A stretch of 7,591 bases of DNA from JAJRXG01 sp038523965 (GCA_038523965.1 JBCBIX010000120.1:1-7591); one strand, 5' to 3'. Positions 1-6,958 are shown, counted from the stretch's first letter. Numbers and translations: made by a program. The notes: generated by a model from the sequence alone, not told the origin.

Positions 1-624
1 GTTGTAACTACTTACGATAAGTACCGGGGGTGGATGGACCAGAAGCAACTTATTCCATGTCATGCTAATCGAGAAAATCATACTTGCAGTCTCGATTTAT
101 CCCAGCCAATATTTTTGGATAGTGACTCTACAATGATCACGATGGGAGCGACATTACCAGACTATGATGGTATCGGAGGAGTCATTGGAGGCAAGTCGTA
201 TAGATACAGTGGGCAAGTTAATTCGAGACAGACTGACCCGAAGGACGAATTCGTTATCAAGTTGGCCAAGAAGCTGCTGAATGCTCCTTATCTCTGGGGA
301 GGCCGCACTCCTTATGGAATTGATTGCTCTGGGTTCACCCAACTCATTTATAAATGTCTTGGCATTAGGATATCCAGAGACTCTTCCATGCAAGCGTTAG
401 AGGGAGAGCATATAGACTTCGTTAATGCGGCTAACGTTGGTGATTTAGCATTCTTTTCAAAAGAAACAGATCGGATAACACATGTGGGAATGCTTCTTAC
501 TGATCAGAAAATAATTCATGCATCTGGGCATGTGAGGATAGACACAGTGGATCACTATGGTATCTACAATTCTGACCTAAACGAGTACACCCATCGCCTC
601 AAGATTATCAAGCGGTTTTGGTAG
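1..624 (+). CDS. NlpC/P60 (C40) family cell-wall peptidase, 5' end truncated by the window
   Basis: The frame is open from base 1 to the TAG at 622-624, so this is the C-terminal 207 residues of a longer protein; the Met codon at 34 is internal, not a demonstrated start. The first residues (TYDKYRGW...Q.L) resemble the end of a bacterial SH3 domain, the usual N-terminal module of YkfC-like murein endopeptidases. The catalytic domain follows, with WGGRTPYGIDCSGF at about residues 99-112 counted from base 1. The catalytic Cys is encoded at 325-327, the His of ITHVGM at 481-483 and a third polar residue, the His of IIHASG, at 517-519. Enzymes of this family cleave gamma-D-Glu-diaminoacid bonds in peptidoglycan peptides, in the envelope or in cell-wall recycling. 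The export signal, if any, lies upstream of the window. It is on the same strand as the lysine operon, but a 134-nt spacer with its own promoter candidate suggests separate transcription. The family call is firm; the exact substrate is not known. Confidence 0.93.
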   Translation, partial: VVTTYDKYRGWMDQKQLIPCHANRENHTCSLDLSQPIFLDSDSTMITMGATLPDYDGIGGVIGGKSYRYSGQVNSRQTDPKDEFVIKLAKKLLNAPYLWGGRTPYGIDCSGFTQLIYKCLGIRISRDSSMQALEGEHIDFVNAANVGDLAFFSKETDRITHVGMLLTDQKIIHASGHVRIDTVDHYGIYNSDLNEYTHRLKIIKRFW

Positions 625-674
625 CGTTGCTCACTGTAACGCATATGTAAAATTTATGGCTATATCCCAATTAC

Positions 675-710
675 ACCGTCATTAATTGTGTGTATTTATC
701 AATTGACGGT
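675..710. repeat. Imperfect inverted repeat overlapping the operon promoter, possible operator
   Basis: ACCGTCA (675-681) is the exact reverse complement of TGACGGT (704-710). Inside these 7-bp arms, ATTG (685-688) can also pair with CAAT (700-703) if TTA (682-684) bulges out, leaving an 11-nt loop. The repeat covers the candidate -33 TTG and its right arm ends on the first T of the candidate -7 box, where a repressor site would be expected. No T-run follows, so it does not look like an intrinsic terminator for the upstream peptidase gene. That it acts as an operator is inference. Confidence 0.4.
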
Positions 711-717
711 AGATTTG
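686..717 (+). promoter_or_regulatory. Candidate Bacteroidota-type promoter for the three-gene operon
   Basis: TAGATTTG at 710-717 matches the Bacteroidota -7 consensus TAnnTTTG exactly. A TTG at 686-688 lies 21 nt upstream, within the usual range for the -33 TTTG/TTG element. Transcription would start near 723-726, leaving a leader of about 35 nt before the ATG at 759. The position in the only sizeable gap before the operon supports it. No start site has been measured. Confidence 0.55.
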
Positions 718-758
718 ACTTAGAAATGAGTTGAATCGAGGATTAATGAATTTGGCAT

Positions 759-1820
759 ATGAAGAAAATCGCAGTATTGGGCCTTGGAAAAGTGGGCAGT
801 TTGGTTGCCCTCCTACTTCATGAAAAATATGATGTAACTGGAGTTGACCAACAAAAACCCCATTACGATTTAGCCCTTCCATTTGATACTATAAAAATGG
901 ACCTCTCAGATGAAAACAATCTTCGAGAGCTTCTGGCCAACAAAGATGCTGTGGTCTCGGCACTACCATATTTTCTTAATCGTCCGATCTCTGATCTGGC
1001 TGTTGAATTAGGGGTTCACTACTTCGATCTAACAGAGGATGTCCCAACGACTAACCACATCCGGAGTATCGCACAGCACGCAAATACTGTGCTTTTACCC
1101 CAGTGTGGCCTTGCCCCAGGGTTTATCGGAATTGTGGGAGCTGATATCGCCAATCGATTTGATCGACTCCGAGATATGGAGCTTCGTGTTGGAGCCTTGC
1201 CCCGCTATCCGAATGGGCTTTTGGCCTATTCGTTTACATGGTCTCCGGCTGGGGTTATCAATGAATATCTCAATGACGCCGAAGTCATCCGTAACGGAGA
1301 GCGCATGATGGTACCATCGTTGGATGGTATCGAGTACATCAATATTGAAGGGCAGGAGTTTGAAGCCTTTAGTACGTCGGGGGGACTGGGCACGATGTGT
1401 GAGACCTATGAGGGAAAGCTGGATACACTTAACTACAAGTCAATCCGATATCCAGGTCATGGTAAGTTGATGCGTTTTCTAATGTATGAGCTCATCCTTA
1501 AGAAGGACAAAAAGGAACTTGAAGAAATCTTGTCCAATGCAAAACCGCCAGTAAAGGAGGATGTAGTGTACGTATACGCAGTCGTAGAAGGGTGGAAGTC
1601 GGATAGATTGGTACGGGATGAATATTACAAAGCATTCTACCCTAAGACCATAGGTGGATATACCTGGCGCGCGATATCGTGGACAACTGCTGCCTCTATA
1701 GCTGCGATGGTTGAAATGGTGGACGAAGGCACATTGCCTCAAAAAGGTTTCGTCAGGCAGGAGGACGTGGACTACCAAGCCTTTTTAAAAACAACCAATG
1801 GTTCTCTCTATAATGAATAA
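759..1820 (+). CDS. Lysine 6-dehydrogenase-like / saccharopine dehydrogenase-family oxidoreductase
   Basis: This 353-residue protein begins with a Rossmann fold: GLGKVGS (residues 8-14) gives the GxGxxG dinucleotide loop, and Asp30 at the end of the second strand suggests NAD rather than NADP. Family motifs follow: LPQCGLAPGF (113-122), WSPAGV (161-166), TSGGLGT (206-212) and NYKSIRYPGH (225-234). Two features favour L-lysine 6-dehydrogenase, which oxidises lysine directly to 2-aminoadipate-6-semialdehyde, over saccharopine reductase. First, the length is short for saccharopine reductases (about 440 residues). Second, a TSGG segment stands where, as I recall, saccharopine reductases carry YPNRDS. 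Cleavage of saccharopine to the same semialdehyde plus glutamate remains possible, though no lysine-ketoglutarate reductase gene is present here. The ATG at 759 is chosen because the glycine loop follows at the usual distance; no strong Shine-Dalgarno sequence precedes it. It is the first gene of the operon, and the ALDH7 gene fits as the next reaction step. The family is nearly certain; the substrate less so. Confidence 0.85.
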   Translation: MKKIAVLGLGKVGSLVALLLHEKYDVTGVDQQKPHYDLALPFDTIKMDLSDENNLRELLANKDAVVSALPYFLNRPISDLAVELGVHYFDLTEDVPTTNHIRSIAQHANTVLLPQCGLAPGFIGIVGADIANRFDRLRDMELRVGALPRYPNGLLAYSFTWSPAGVINEYLNDAEVIRNGERMMVPSLDGIEYINIEGQEFEAFSTSGGLGTMCETYEGKLDTLNYKSIRYPGHGKLMRFLMYELILKKDKKELEEILSNAKPPVKEDVVYVYAVVEGWKSDRLVRDEYYKAFYPKTIGGYTWRAISWTTAASIAAMVEMVDEGTLPQKGFVRQEDVDYQAFLKTTNGSLYNE

Positions 1821-1832
1821 GACTCTAAGAGT

Positions 1833-1836
1833 GGAG
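1833..1836 (+). promoter_or_regulatory. Ribosome binding site supporting the DUF1338 start
   Basis: GGAG lies 8 nt before the ATG at 1845, good Shine-Dalgarno spacing. It favours this start over the in-frame ATG at 1884 (residue 14), which would also give a plausible N-terminus. It stands out because the other genes here lack well-placed Shine-Dalgarno sequences, as is common in Bacteroidota. Confidence 0.45.
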
Positions 1837-1844
1837 TTCGTTGT

Positions 1845-2780
1845 ATGAACGACATCCCAGGATGGCCACTAAATGCTTCAAACATGACGAAGAATGACAA
1901 CGTATTGGAAGGGTTTCTTACCCGTCTCATGGATACGTATAAGGCAAGAGTACCCGCTGTGGAGCAAATCACCACAGCGATGGTGGACCAGGGTTTAATC
2001 AATCACATCGACGATATTGAAAACGATCACATCGCATTTCGTACGATGGGGGTGCCACACCTTGGTATTAAGAGCTTAGAGAAGATATTTCTCGCCCACG
2101 GCTATCAGCGGCGTGACCACATGTACTTCGCCCATAAGAAGCTCAACGCATTCTGGTATTCTCCGCCGGTGGATCGGTTTCCGCGGATATTCATTAGTGA
2201 GCTGATCGTGGACGAAATGCCTGAGTTTGCAAGGGAGATTATCTTTCAGTATACATCTCAGGTCAGTGGTGATCCAGTAAAGAGTCTTGATCTACAGGAT
2301 GTGGATCAGATCGCAGAGTTCCTTCATGGGCCGCTCTGGACACTCCCTACATTACCTCATTATAAAATGCTCTCCGAGATCAGCGAGTATGCTGCTTGGG
2401 TCATCTATAACAGGTATTATCTCAACCATTATACCATCAGCGTGCATAATCTTCCCTTCGGCTACAATACAATGGATCAGTTCGTGGATTTTGTAAAATC
2501 GCTGGGGATCGAACTAAATCAATCAGGGGGAGAGATCAAGGTAAGTGCGGATGGTCTTCTTCGTCAGAGCAGTACGATGGCTGGATTAGCGGAAGCAACA
2601 TTTGCAGATGGAGAGAGCATCTCAGTTCCAACATCTTACGTAGAGTTTGCTGAGCGAAGGATCAAGCCTGAATTCGCTCATTTAGAAGGCACTGATATCT
2701 CACGTACTCATCGACGTGACGGATTTGAAGTCGGAAACGCAGACAAAATATTTGAAAGCACTTACACGAAGGCATCATAA
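1845..2780 (+). CDS. hglS: DUF1338 protein, probable 2-oxoadipate dioxygenase/decarboxylase (HglS family)
   Basis: The family converts 2-oxoadipate to D-2-hydroxyglutarate with O2 and loss of CO2, using one Fe(II) in a vicinal-oxygen-chelate-like fold, in the cytoplasm. The signature DHIAFRT is at residues 61-67. His62 and Arg66 have the same spacing as the metal ligand His70 and substrate-binding Arg74 recalled for Pseudomonas putida HglS. His195 in LNHYTIS (193-199) and Glu267 in SYVEFAE (264-270) are the likely second and third ligands. At 311 residues it is much shorter than the Pseudomonas enzyme (about 464), so it appears to be a minimal form. The start at 1845 has a GGAG at good spacing; an ATG at 1884 is an alternative. 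It sits 24 nt after the dehydrogenase gene and 3 nt before the ALDH7 gene, so it is surely co-transcribed with both. With lysine-degrading neighbours, 2-oxoadipate is the natural substrate. Family membership is secure; activity is inferred. Confidence 0.88.
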   Translation: MNDIPGWPLNASNMTKNDNVLEGFLTRLMDTYKARVPAVEQITTAMVDQGLINHIDDIENDHIAFRTMGVPHLGIKSLEKIFLAHGYQRRDHMYFAHKKLNAFWYSPPVDRFPRIFISELIVDEMPEFAREIIFQYTSQVSGDPVKSLDLQDVDQIAEFLHGPLWTLPTLPHYKMLSEISEYAAWVIYNRYYLNHYTISVHNLPFGYNTMDQFVDFVKSLGIELNQSGGEIKVSADGLLRQSSTMAGLAEATFADGESISVPTSYVEFAERRIKPEFAHLEGTDISRTHRRDGFEVGNADKIFESTYTKAS

Positions 2781-2783
2781 AAT

Positions 2784-4313
2784 ATGAGAGAGCAGATCAG
2801 GTCATACGTAGACAGTTTAACCACGACTAATGGGGTATGTACAGGAGCTACGTCCTGGACAGGCGCTGGATTAAGCCGGTCCATTATATCTCCTGTGGAT
2901 GGAGAGCTTATCGGTACAGTGCGGTTGGGGAGCGTGGAGGACTACGATAGAGTAGCGACTGTAGCTCAGGAGGCGTTCCCAATGTGGCGGATGATACCTG
3001 CCCCACAGCGAGGGGAGATCGTTCGACAGATCGGCAATGCACTGCGAGATCATAAGGATAACCTTGGCGCCCTGGTCAGTTATGAGATGGGAAAAAGCCT
3101 ACAGGAAGGACTCGGGGAAGTTCAAGAGATGATCGATATCTGTGATTTCGCAGTTGGGCTTTCGAGGCAACTATATGGTTTGACGATGCATTCTGAGCGA
3201 CCTCTCCATCGCATGTATGAACAGTGGCACCCTCTTGGTGTGGTAGGCATTATAAGCGCCTTTAATTTCCCAGTGGCAGTCTGGGCTTGGAATAGCATGA
3301 TCGCGCTTGTCTGTGGAAATGTCTGCATCTGGAAACCATCTGAAAAGACCCCGTACACGGCTATAGCGTGTCAGAATATCATCGCCAAGGTCCTGGAAAA
3401 GAATGATCTTCCTGAAGGTATATCGAGCCTGATCTTAGGGGATCGAGAGATCGGAGATCGGATGGCACACGATAGCCGACTTCCACTCATCAGTGCCACG
3501 GGGTCCACCAGAATGGGTAAGTCTGTCGGTGCTGCGGTAGGTGCGAGACTTGGGAAGTCGATCTTGGAGCTCGGTGGTAACAATGCCATTATAGTCTCTC
3601 AGCACGCCGATCTTCAGCTTGTCATTCCCGCCGTGGTGTTTGGAGCTGTTGGGACTGCGGGGCAGAGATGTACTTCTACCCGCAGACTTATCGTCCATGA
3701 GAGCATCTACAAAGATGTATTACAGAAGTTACAGGCAGCATATGGCCAGCTTCGGATCGGAGATCCCTTAGATCAGCATAACCATGTTGGACCACTTATC
3801 GATCATGATGCTGTGGCCCAATATCAAGAAGCTATTCGCCAGGCAATAGCAGAAGGAGGTCGATTAGTTACAGGTGACCAAGTCCTGACTGGCGATGGGT
3901 ATGAATCAGGATGTTATGTCTTGCCTACCATAATCGAGGCAAAGCCATCAATGTCGATGGTACAGCATGAAACCTTTGCCCCGATATTATACGTGATGTC
4001 TTACGGCGATCTTGACAATGCGATAGCGATCCAAAATCAAGTTCCTCAGGGACTAAGCTCGGCTCTGTTCTCTCTTCATATGAGAGAGATGGAAACCTTC
4101 CTTTCACATCGTGGCTCTGACTGTGGTATTGCTAATGTCAACATCGGTACATCAGGGGCGGAGATCGGCGGTGCATTCGGTGGAGAGAAGGAAACAGGAG
4201 GAGGTCGAGAAAGTGGATCCGACTCTTGGAAAGCGTACATGAGGAGGCAGACCTGTACCATGAATTGGAGCACAGATCTACCCCTGGCACAGGGTATTAA
4301 GTTTGACTTTTAG
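2784..4313 (+). CDS. amaB: ALDH7 family 2-aminoadipate-6-semialdehyde dehydrogenase
   Basis: This 509-residue NAD-dependent aldehyde dehydrogenase oxidises 2-aminoadipate-6-semialdehyde (in equilibrium with piperideine-6-carboxylate) to 2-aminoadipate. It resembles antiquitin/ALDH7A1 throughout. Visible catalytic parts are Asn161 in AFNFP, Lys184 in WKPSEKTP, general base Glu262 in LELGGNNA, nucleophile Cys296 in GTAGQRCTSTRR, and Glu396 in HETFAP. The ELGGNNA motif and the C-terminal block GGGRESGSDSWKAYMRR (472-488) with DLPLAQGIKFD are hallmarks of ALDH7. Arg295 and Glu115 align with human Arg301 and Glu121, which I recall as binding the aminoadipate head group, so the substrate call is better than for a generic ALDH. 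The ATG at 2784 lies 3 nt after the preceding TAA, which is in the same frame, so no upstream in-frame start exists. It ends in a 4-nt tail-to-tail overlap with the minus-strand SDR gene. The symbol follows Pseudomonas usage; pcd would be an equivalent name. Confidence 0.94.
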   Translation: MREQIRSYVDSLTTTNGVCTGATSWTGAGLSRSIISPVDGELIGTVRLGSVEDYDRVATVAQEAFPMWRMIPAPQRGEIVRQIGNALRDHKDNLGALVSYEMGKSLQEGLGEVQEMIDICDFAVGLSRQLYGLTMHSERPLHRMYEQWHPLGVVGIISAFNFPVAVWAWNSMIALVCGNVCIWKPSEKTPYTAIACQNIIAKVLEKNDLPEGISSLILGDREIGDRMAHDSRLPLISATGSTRMGKSVGAAVGARLGKSILELGGNNAIIVSQHADLQLVIPAVVFGAVGTAGQRCTSTRRLIVHESIYKDVLQKLQAAYGQLRIGDPLDQHNHVGPLIDHDAVAQYQEAIRQAIAEGGRLVTGDQVLTGDGYESGCYVLPTIIEAKPSMSMVQHETFAPILYVMSYGDLDNAIAIQNQVPQGLSSALFSLHMREMETFLSHRGSDCGIANVNIGTSGAEIGGAFGGEKETGGGRESGSDSWKAYMRRQTCTMNWSTDLPLAQGIKFDF

Positions 4314-5113
4314 TCTTTCTTTACCAGATCATCAAACCGTCTACCGCTCTTGTCAAAGACGGTGGCGGATGCCTGCTGGGTACCCATGACTATGAGGTCT
4401 TGGATATTGACATGTTTTGGCTGTGAGGCCATGAAATAGACCATCTTGGCCACATCTCGTGAGGTTAGTGGATTGTAGTCGTTATAGATAGACGCCTTCT
4501 TCTTATCTCCATCATACCTCACCATCGAGAACTCTGTCTCCTCTACTGCACCGGGGGAGATCTGGCTTACTCGAATGTTTTTATCATAGAAATCAAGTCG
4601 CATCGCTCTCGTGATGGCATCAACAGCATGTTTGCTCGCGCAGTATACATTACCTCCAGGATAGACTTCATGTCCGGCAGTGGAGCATACGTTTATGATG
4701 TGGCCATCCTGTCGCTTGACCATATGCTCCGAAACGATCCGTGTGACGTAGAGTAATCCCTTGACGTTCGTATCGATCATGCGATCCCAGTCTTCCAATT
4801 TGGCCTTATGAATTGGGTCGATTCCACTCGCGAGTCCTGCGTTATTGATGAGAAGGTCGATATTTTTCCATTCTCCCTTGAGACTTTTGAGGGACTCCTT
4901 AACCGCTTCTTTATCTCTTACGTCGAAAGTTAACGGTAGGATTTGGTTGGCGTACTTGCCTTCATATTTGTCCTTGATCTCCTTGAGGCGTTCTTTTCTC
5001 CTGCCCGTGATGACGAGATCATACCCTTTTTTGGAGAATATGCGAGCGACTGCCTTACCTATCCCTGAGGTAGCGCCAGTAACAAGTACGATCTTACGGA
5101 GGAGTGGTTTCAT
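4310..5113 (-). CDS. YdfG-like short-chain dehydrogenase/reductase (3-hydroxy acid dehydrogenase type)
   Basis: A classical SDR of 267 residues. The cofactor loop TGATSGIG is at 12-19 and Arg38-Arg39 after the second strand point to NADP. NNAG is at 90-93, and the catalytic tetrad is Asn116, Ser144, Tyr157 and Lys161 (YCASK 157-161). The region PGAVEETEF (187-195), the following MVRYDGD and KHVNIQDL (233-240) resemble E. coli YdfG, which oxidises L-allo-threonine, serine and 3-hydroxy acids and reduces malonic semialdehyde. The protein runs about 19 residues past YdfG length, with a charged tail (DKSGRRFDDLVKKD). An in-frame TAG one codon upstream fixes the ATG at 5113. It lies 64 nt downstream of the acyl-CoA ligase gene on the same strand and is probably co-transcribed with it. 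The last 4 nt overlap the convergent ALDH7 gene, so no room is left for a terminator between them. The substrate is uncertain; SDR specificity cannot be read from motifs. Confidence 0.88.
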   Translation of the reverse strand: MKPLLRKIVLVTGATSGIGKAVARIFSKKGYDLVITGRRKERLKEIKDKYEGKYANQILPLTFDVRDKEAVKESLKSLKGEWKNIDLLINNAGLASGIDPIHKAKLEDWDRMIDTNVKGLLYVTRIVSEHMVKRQDGHIINVCSTAGHEVYPGGNVYCASKHAVDAITRAMRLDFYDKNIRVSQISPGAVEETEFSMVRYDGDKKKASIYNDYNPLTSRDVAKMVYFMASQPKHVNIQDLIVMGTQQASATVFDKSGRRFDDLVKKD

Positions 5114-5177
5114 GTGCTAATAAGGTCTGTCCGCAAGACTAAGTTAATTCGAGGCGATAGAGTTTGAGTCCCTGATT

Positions 5178-6863
5178 TTACTCTTCCCAGATGACGGTCT
5201 CCTTATCCAAGCACCATCCTTCCATTCTGGCACCATACCGATCATTGATTTCTCCTCTTTTAATCTTGAGTGTTGGCGTTAGGAGATTGTTTTGATCTGT
5301 CCAGGCATCTTTAGTGACCACGAGTGCCGATAGCTTTTCGTGACCTGGTAGGTTCGAATTGACGGATTCAAGTGAGGCCCTTAGTGCTTCCTGTAGTTGA
5401 TTCTTTTCGCGATCCTGGCAGAGTTCGCTGAGATTCACCAGTGCCACTGGTTGGGGGATACCGAGACCGGCGACACAGATCTGGTCGATGTATTCATTAG
5501 AGGCGAATTGTTCTTCGATCTGAGTAGGGACAATGAACTTTCCTTTAGCTGTTTTGAATGCGTCTTTGACTCTACCGATGATTCTGAGATAGCCATCATC
5601 GTCAAGAACTCCCTTGTCCCCGCTGTGGAGCCATCCATCTTGGATGCATTCGGCGGTAAGTTCGTCATCCTTATAGTATCCTTTCATCGTCCAAGGCGTC
5701 TTCATTAGGATCTCGCTCGTCTCTGGATCTATCCTGCATTCGCAGTTGGGGAGTGGCTTACCCACTGTATTTGGCTTACCCGCTCCAGAGGGATAAGCGG
5801 AGAATGCACCCATGTTCTCTGTCATGGCATAGGCCTCTCGGATCGTAAGTCCGATCTTCTTATACCATTGCTTCAGCGGCTCAGGAGTCATGGATGCACC
5901 GGTGATCAGGGTTCGTGCATCAGTCAGTCCCAAGTTTGTTCTGATTTTCTTCTTAACCATACCTGACACGAATGGAATCGACAGCATACGGTCCAGCTTT
6001 TTCTGAGGCATTTTGGCCAATACCTTTTGCTGAAACTTTTGCCATATGCGAGGCACAGCAAAGAAAAAAGTAGGCTTAACCTCCTGCAGATTCTTCGCAA
6101 AGGTGTCAAGGCTCTCAGCAAAGGCTATCGAACCGCCACTCATCAAGGTGCCACACCACACGGCCGTGCGTTCTGCGATGTGATTCAATGGAAGGAAAGA
6201 AAAGAACCTCGTTCTCGGTGTAGAAAAGAAGTGCAGGGTATCGTGTAGCTCCTCATTCCGACTTACCGCAGCGGGGCTTCTGTAAGTATGTACGACTCCT
6301 TTTGGTGTGCCAGTTGTTCCCGAGGTGAAGATGATGGTCCAGTCTTCATCAAGAGTAGGGCTGTGAACCTCAGCGATTGGTTCATGCGCATTAACGAGTT
6401 CATCCCAATCATGTCCGATGTCAATCTTTGCATTGCCCTGGTAATGGGGAAATCTAATGACGGGGATACTTTCTGGAATACCTCCTTTCTTATCGTTCCA
6501 GCTATCAAGTTTGCCAACGATGATGGCGTCGCTGTCGCTTTTTTCTAATACTGAGGCGAGTTTCTTGTCATTTAGGCTGGGATAGAGGGGTACAGAAACA
6601 CACCCGGCCATCATGATGGCTATGTCAGAGAGCACCCAGTGGTAACAGTTCTTAGACATGAGTGCGATATGACTTCCTTGCTCTAATCCTAAGGTTCTGA
6701 ATGCATTAGCCATCTTCCGACAGATGACTCCAGCCTCTTTGTAAGTAAGCTCAGTCCAGGTATCTCCATATGGCTGCCGTGTCATAACCTCATCTCCACG
6801 TTCCTGCTCCCAACGAAGAAAGTAGTGCAGTGGAGTTGTCAATTTGTCGTCTAATGCGGGCAT
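5178..6863 (-). CDS. AMP-forming long-chain acyl-CoA ligase (synthetase)
   Basis: A 561-residue adenylate-forming enzyme that activates a carboxylic acid, most likely a long-chain fatty acid, with ATP and CoA. The conserved blocks appear in order: the phosphate loop TIIFTSGTTGTPKG (176-189), FLPLNHIAER (223-232), the ATP-binding YAMTEN (345-350), GWLHSGD with Asp416 (410-416), the hinge GRVKDAFKTAKGK (430-442), and LTPTLKIKR (528-536), where Lys533 is the likely catalytic lysine. Together these match the bacterial FAA1/FadD15-like group (COG1022 type) rather than acetyl-CoA synthetase or E. coli FadD. It is somewhat shorter than the usual 590-600 residues of that group, but no domain is missing. 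No signal peptide or membrane segment is seen; a peripheral inner-membrane location is typical. A TGA codon directly before the ATG at 6863 fixes the start. A promoter candidate lies about 35 nt upstream. The YdfG-like gene follows 64 nt downstream. Chain-length preference cannot be judged. Confidence 0.93.
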   Translation of the reverse strand: MPALDDKLTTPLHYFLRWEQERGDEVMTRQPYGDTWTELTYKEAGVICRKMANAFRTLGLEQGSHIALMSKNCYHWVLSDIAIMMAGCVSVPLYPSLNDKKLASVLEKSDSDAIIVGKLDSWNDKKGGIPESIPVIRFPHYQGNAKIDIGHDWDELVNAHEPIAEVHSPTLDEDWTIIFTSGTTGTPKGVVHTYRSPAAVSRNEELHDTLHFFSTPRTRFFSFLPLNHIAERTAVWCGTLMSGGSIAFAESLDTFAKNLQEVKPTFFFAVPRIWQKFQQKVLAKMPQKKLDRMLSIPFVSGMVKKKIRTNLGLTDARTLITGASMTPEPLKQWYKKIGLTIREAYAMTENMGAFSAYPSGAGKPNTVGKPLPNCECRIDPETSEILMKTPWTMKGYYKDDELTAECIQDGWLHSGDKGVLDDDGYLRIIGRVKDAFKTAKGKFIVPTQIEEQFASNEYIDQICVAGLGIPQPVALVNLSELCQDREKNQLQEALRASLESVNSNLPGHEKLSALVVTKDAWTDQNNLLTPTLKIKRGEINDRYGARMEGWCLDKETVIWEE

Positions 6864-6898
6864 TCAAATATTCTTTTGTCAGATCAAATCAATACAGC

Positions 6899-6927
6899 CA
6901 AATATAGGCGAATGTTCTATCTGCGAA
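6899..6927 (-). promoter_or_regulatory. Candidate promoter for the acyl-CoA ligase/SDR pair
   Basis: On the minus strand TATATTTG (6906 down to 6899) matches TAnnTTTG exactly. The best -33 candidate is TTCG (6927-6924), 17 nt upstream, which departs from TTTG by one base. The box ends 35 nt before the ligase ATG, close to the 41 nt seen for the operon promoter on the other strand. It lies in the gap between the lipoprotein and ligase genes, so the ligase pair may be transcribed independently of the lipoprotein. Confidence 0.4.
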
Positions 6928-6958
6928 GAATGATGTTCGTTGGCTACTGCGGGTTATG

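Noticed and set aside
624..642. GCGTT/AACGC stem after the peptidase stop as a terminator
   Set aside because: Only 5 bp of continuous pairing and no T-run afterwards, too weak to call.
746..826. Short upstream reading frame (ATG at 746 with GAGG 4 nt before) overlapping the start of the dehydrogenase gene
   Set aside because: It is out of frame, ends after a few dozen codons and has no recognisable product; the ATG at 759 gives a proper Rossmann N-terminus.
5114..5177. Separate promoter for the SDR gene (TAGTCTTG on the minus strand, 5141-5134)
   Set aside because: One mismatch in the core TTTG and no TTG at the right distance upstream; co-transcription with the ligase gene is simpler.
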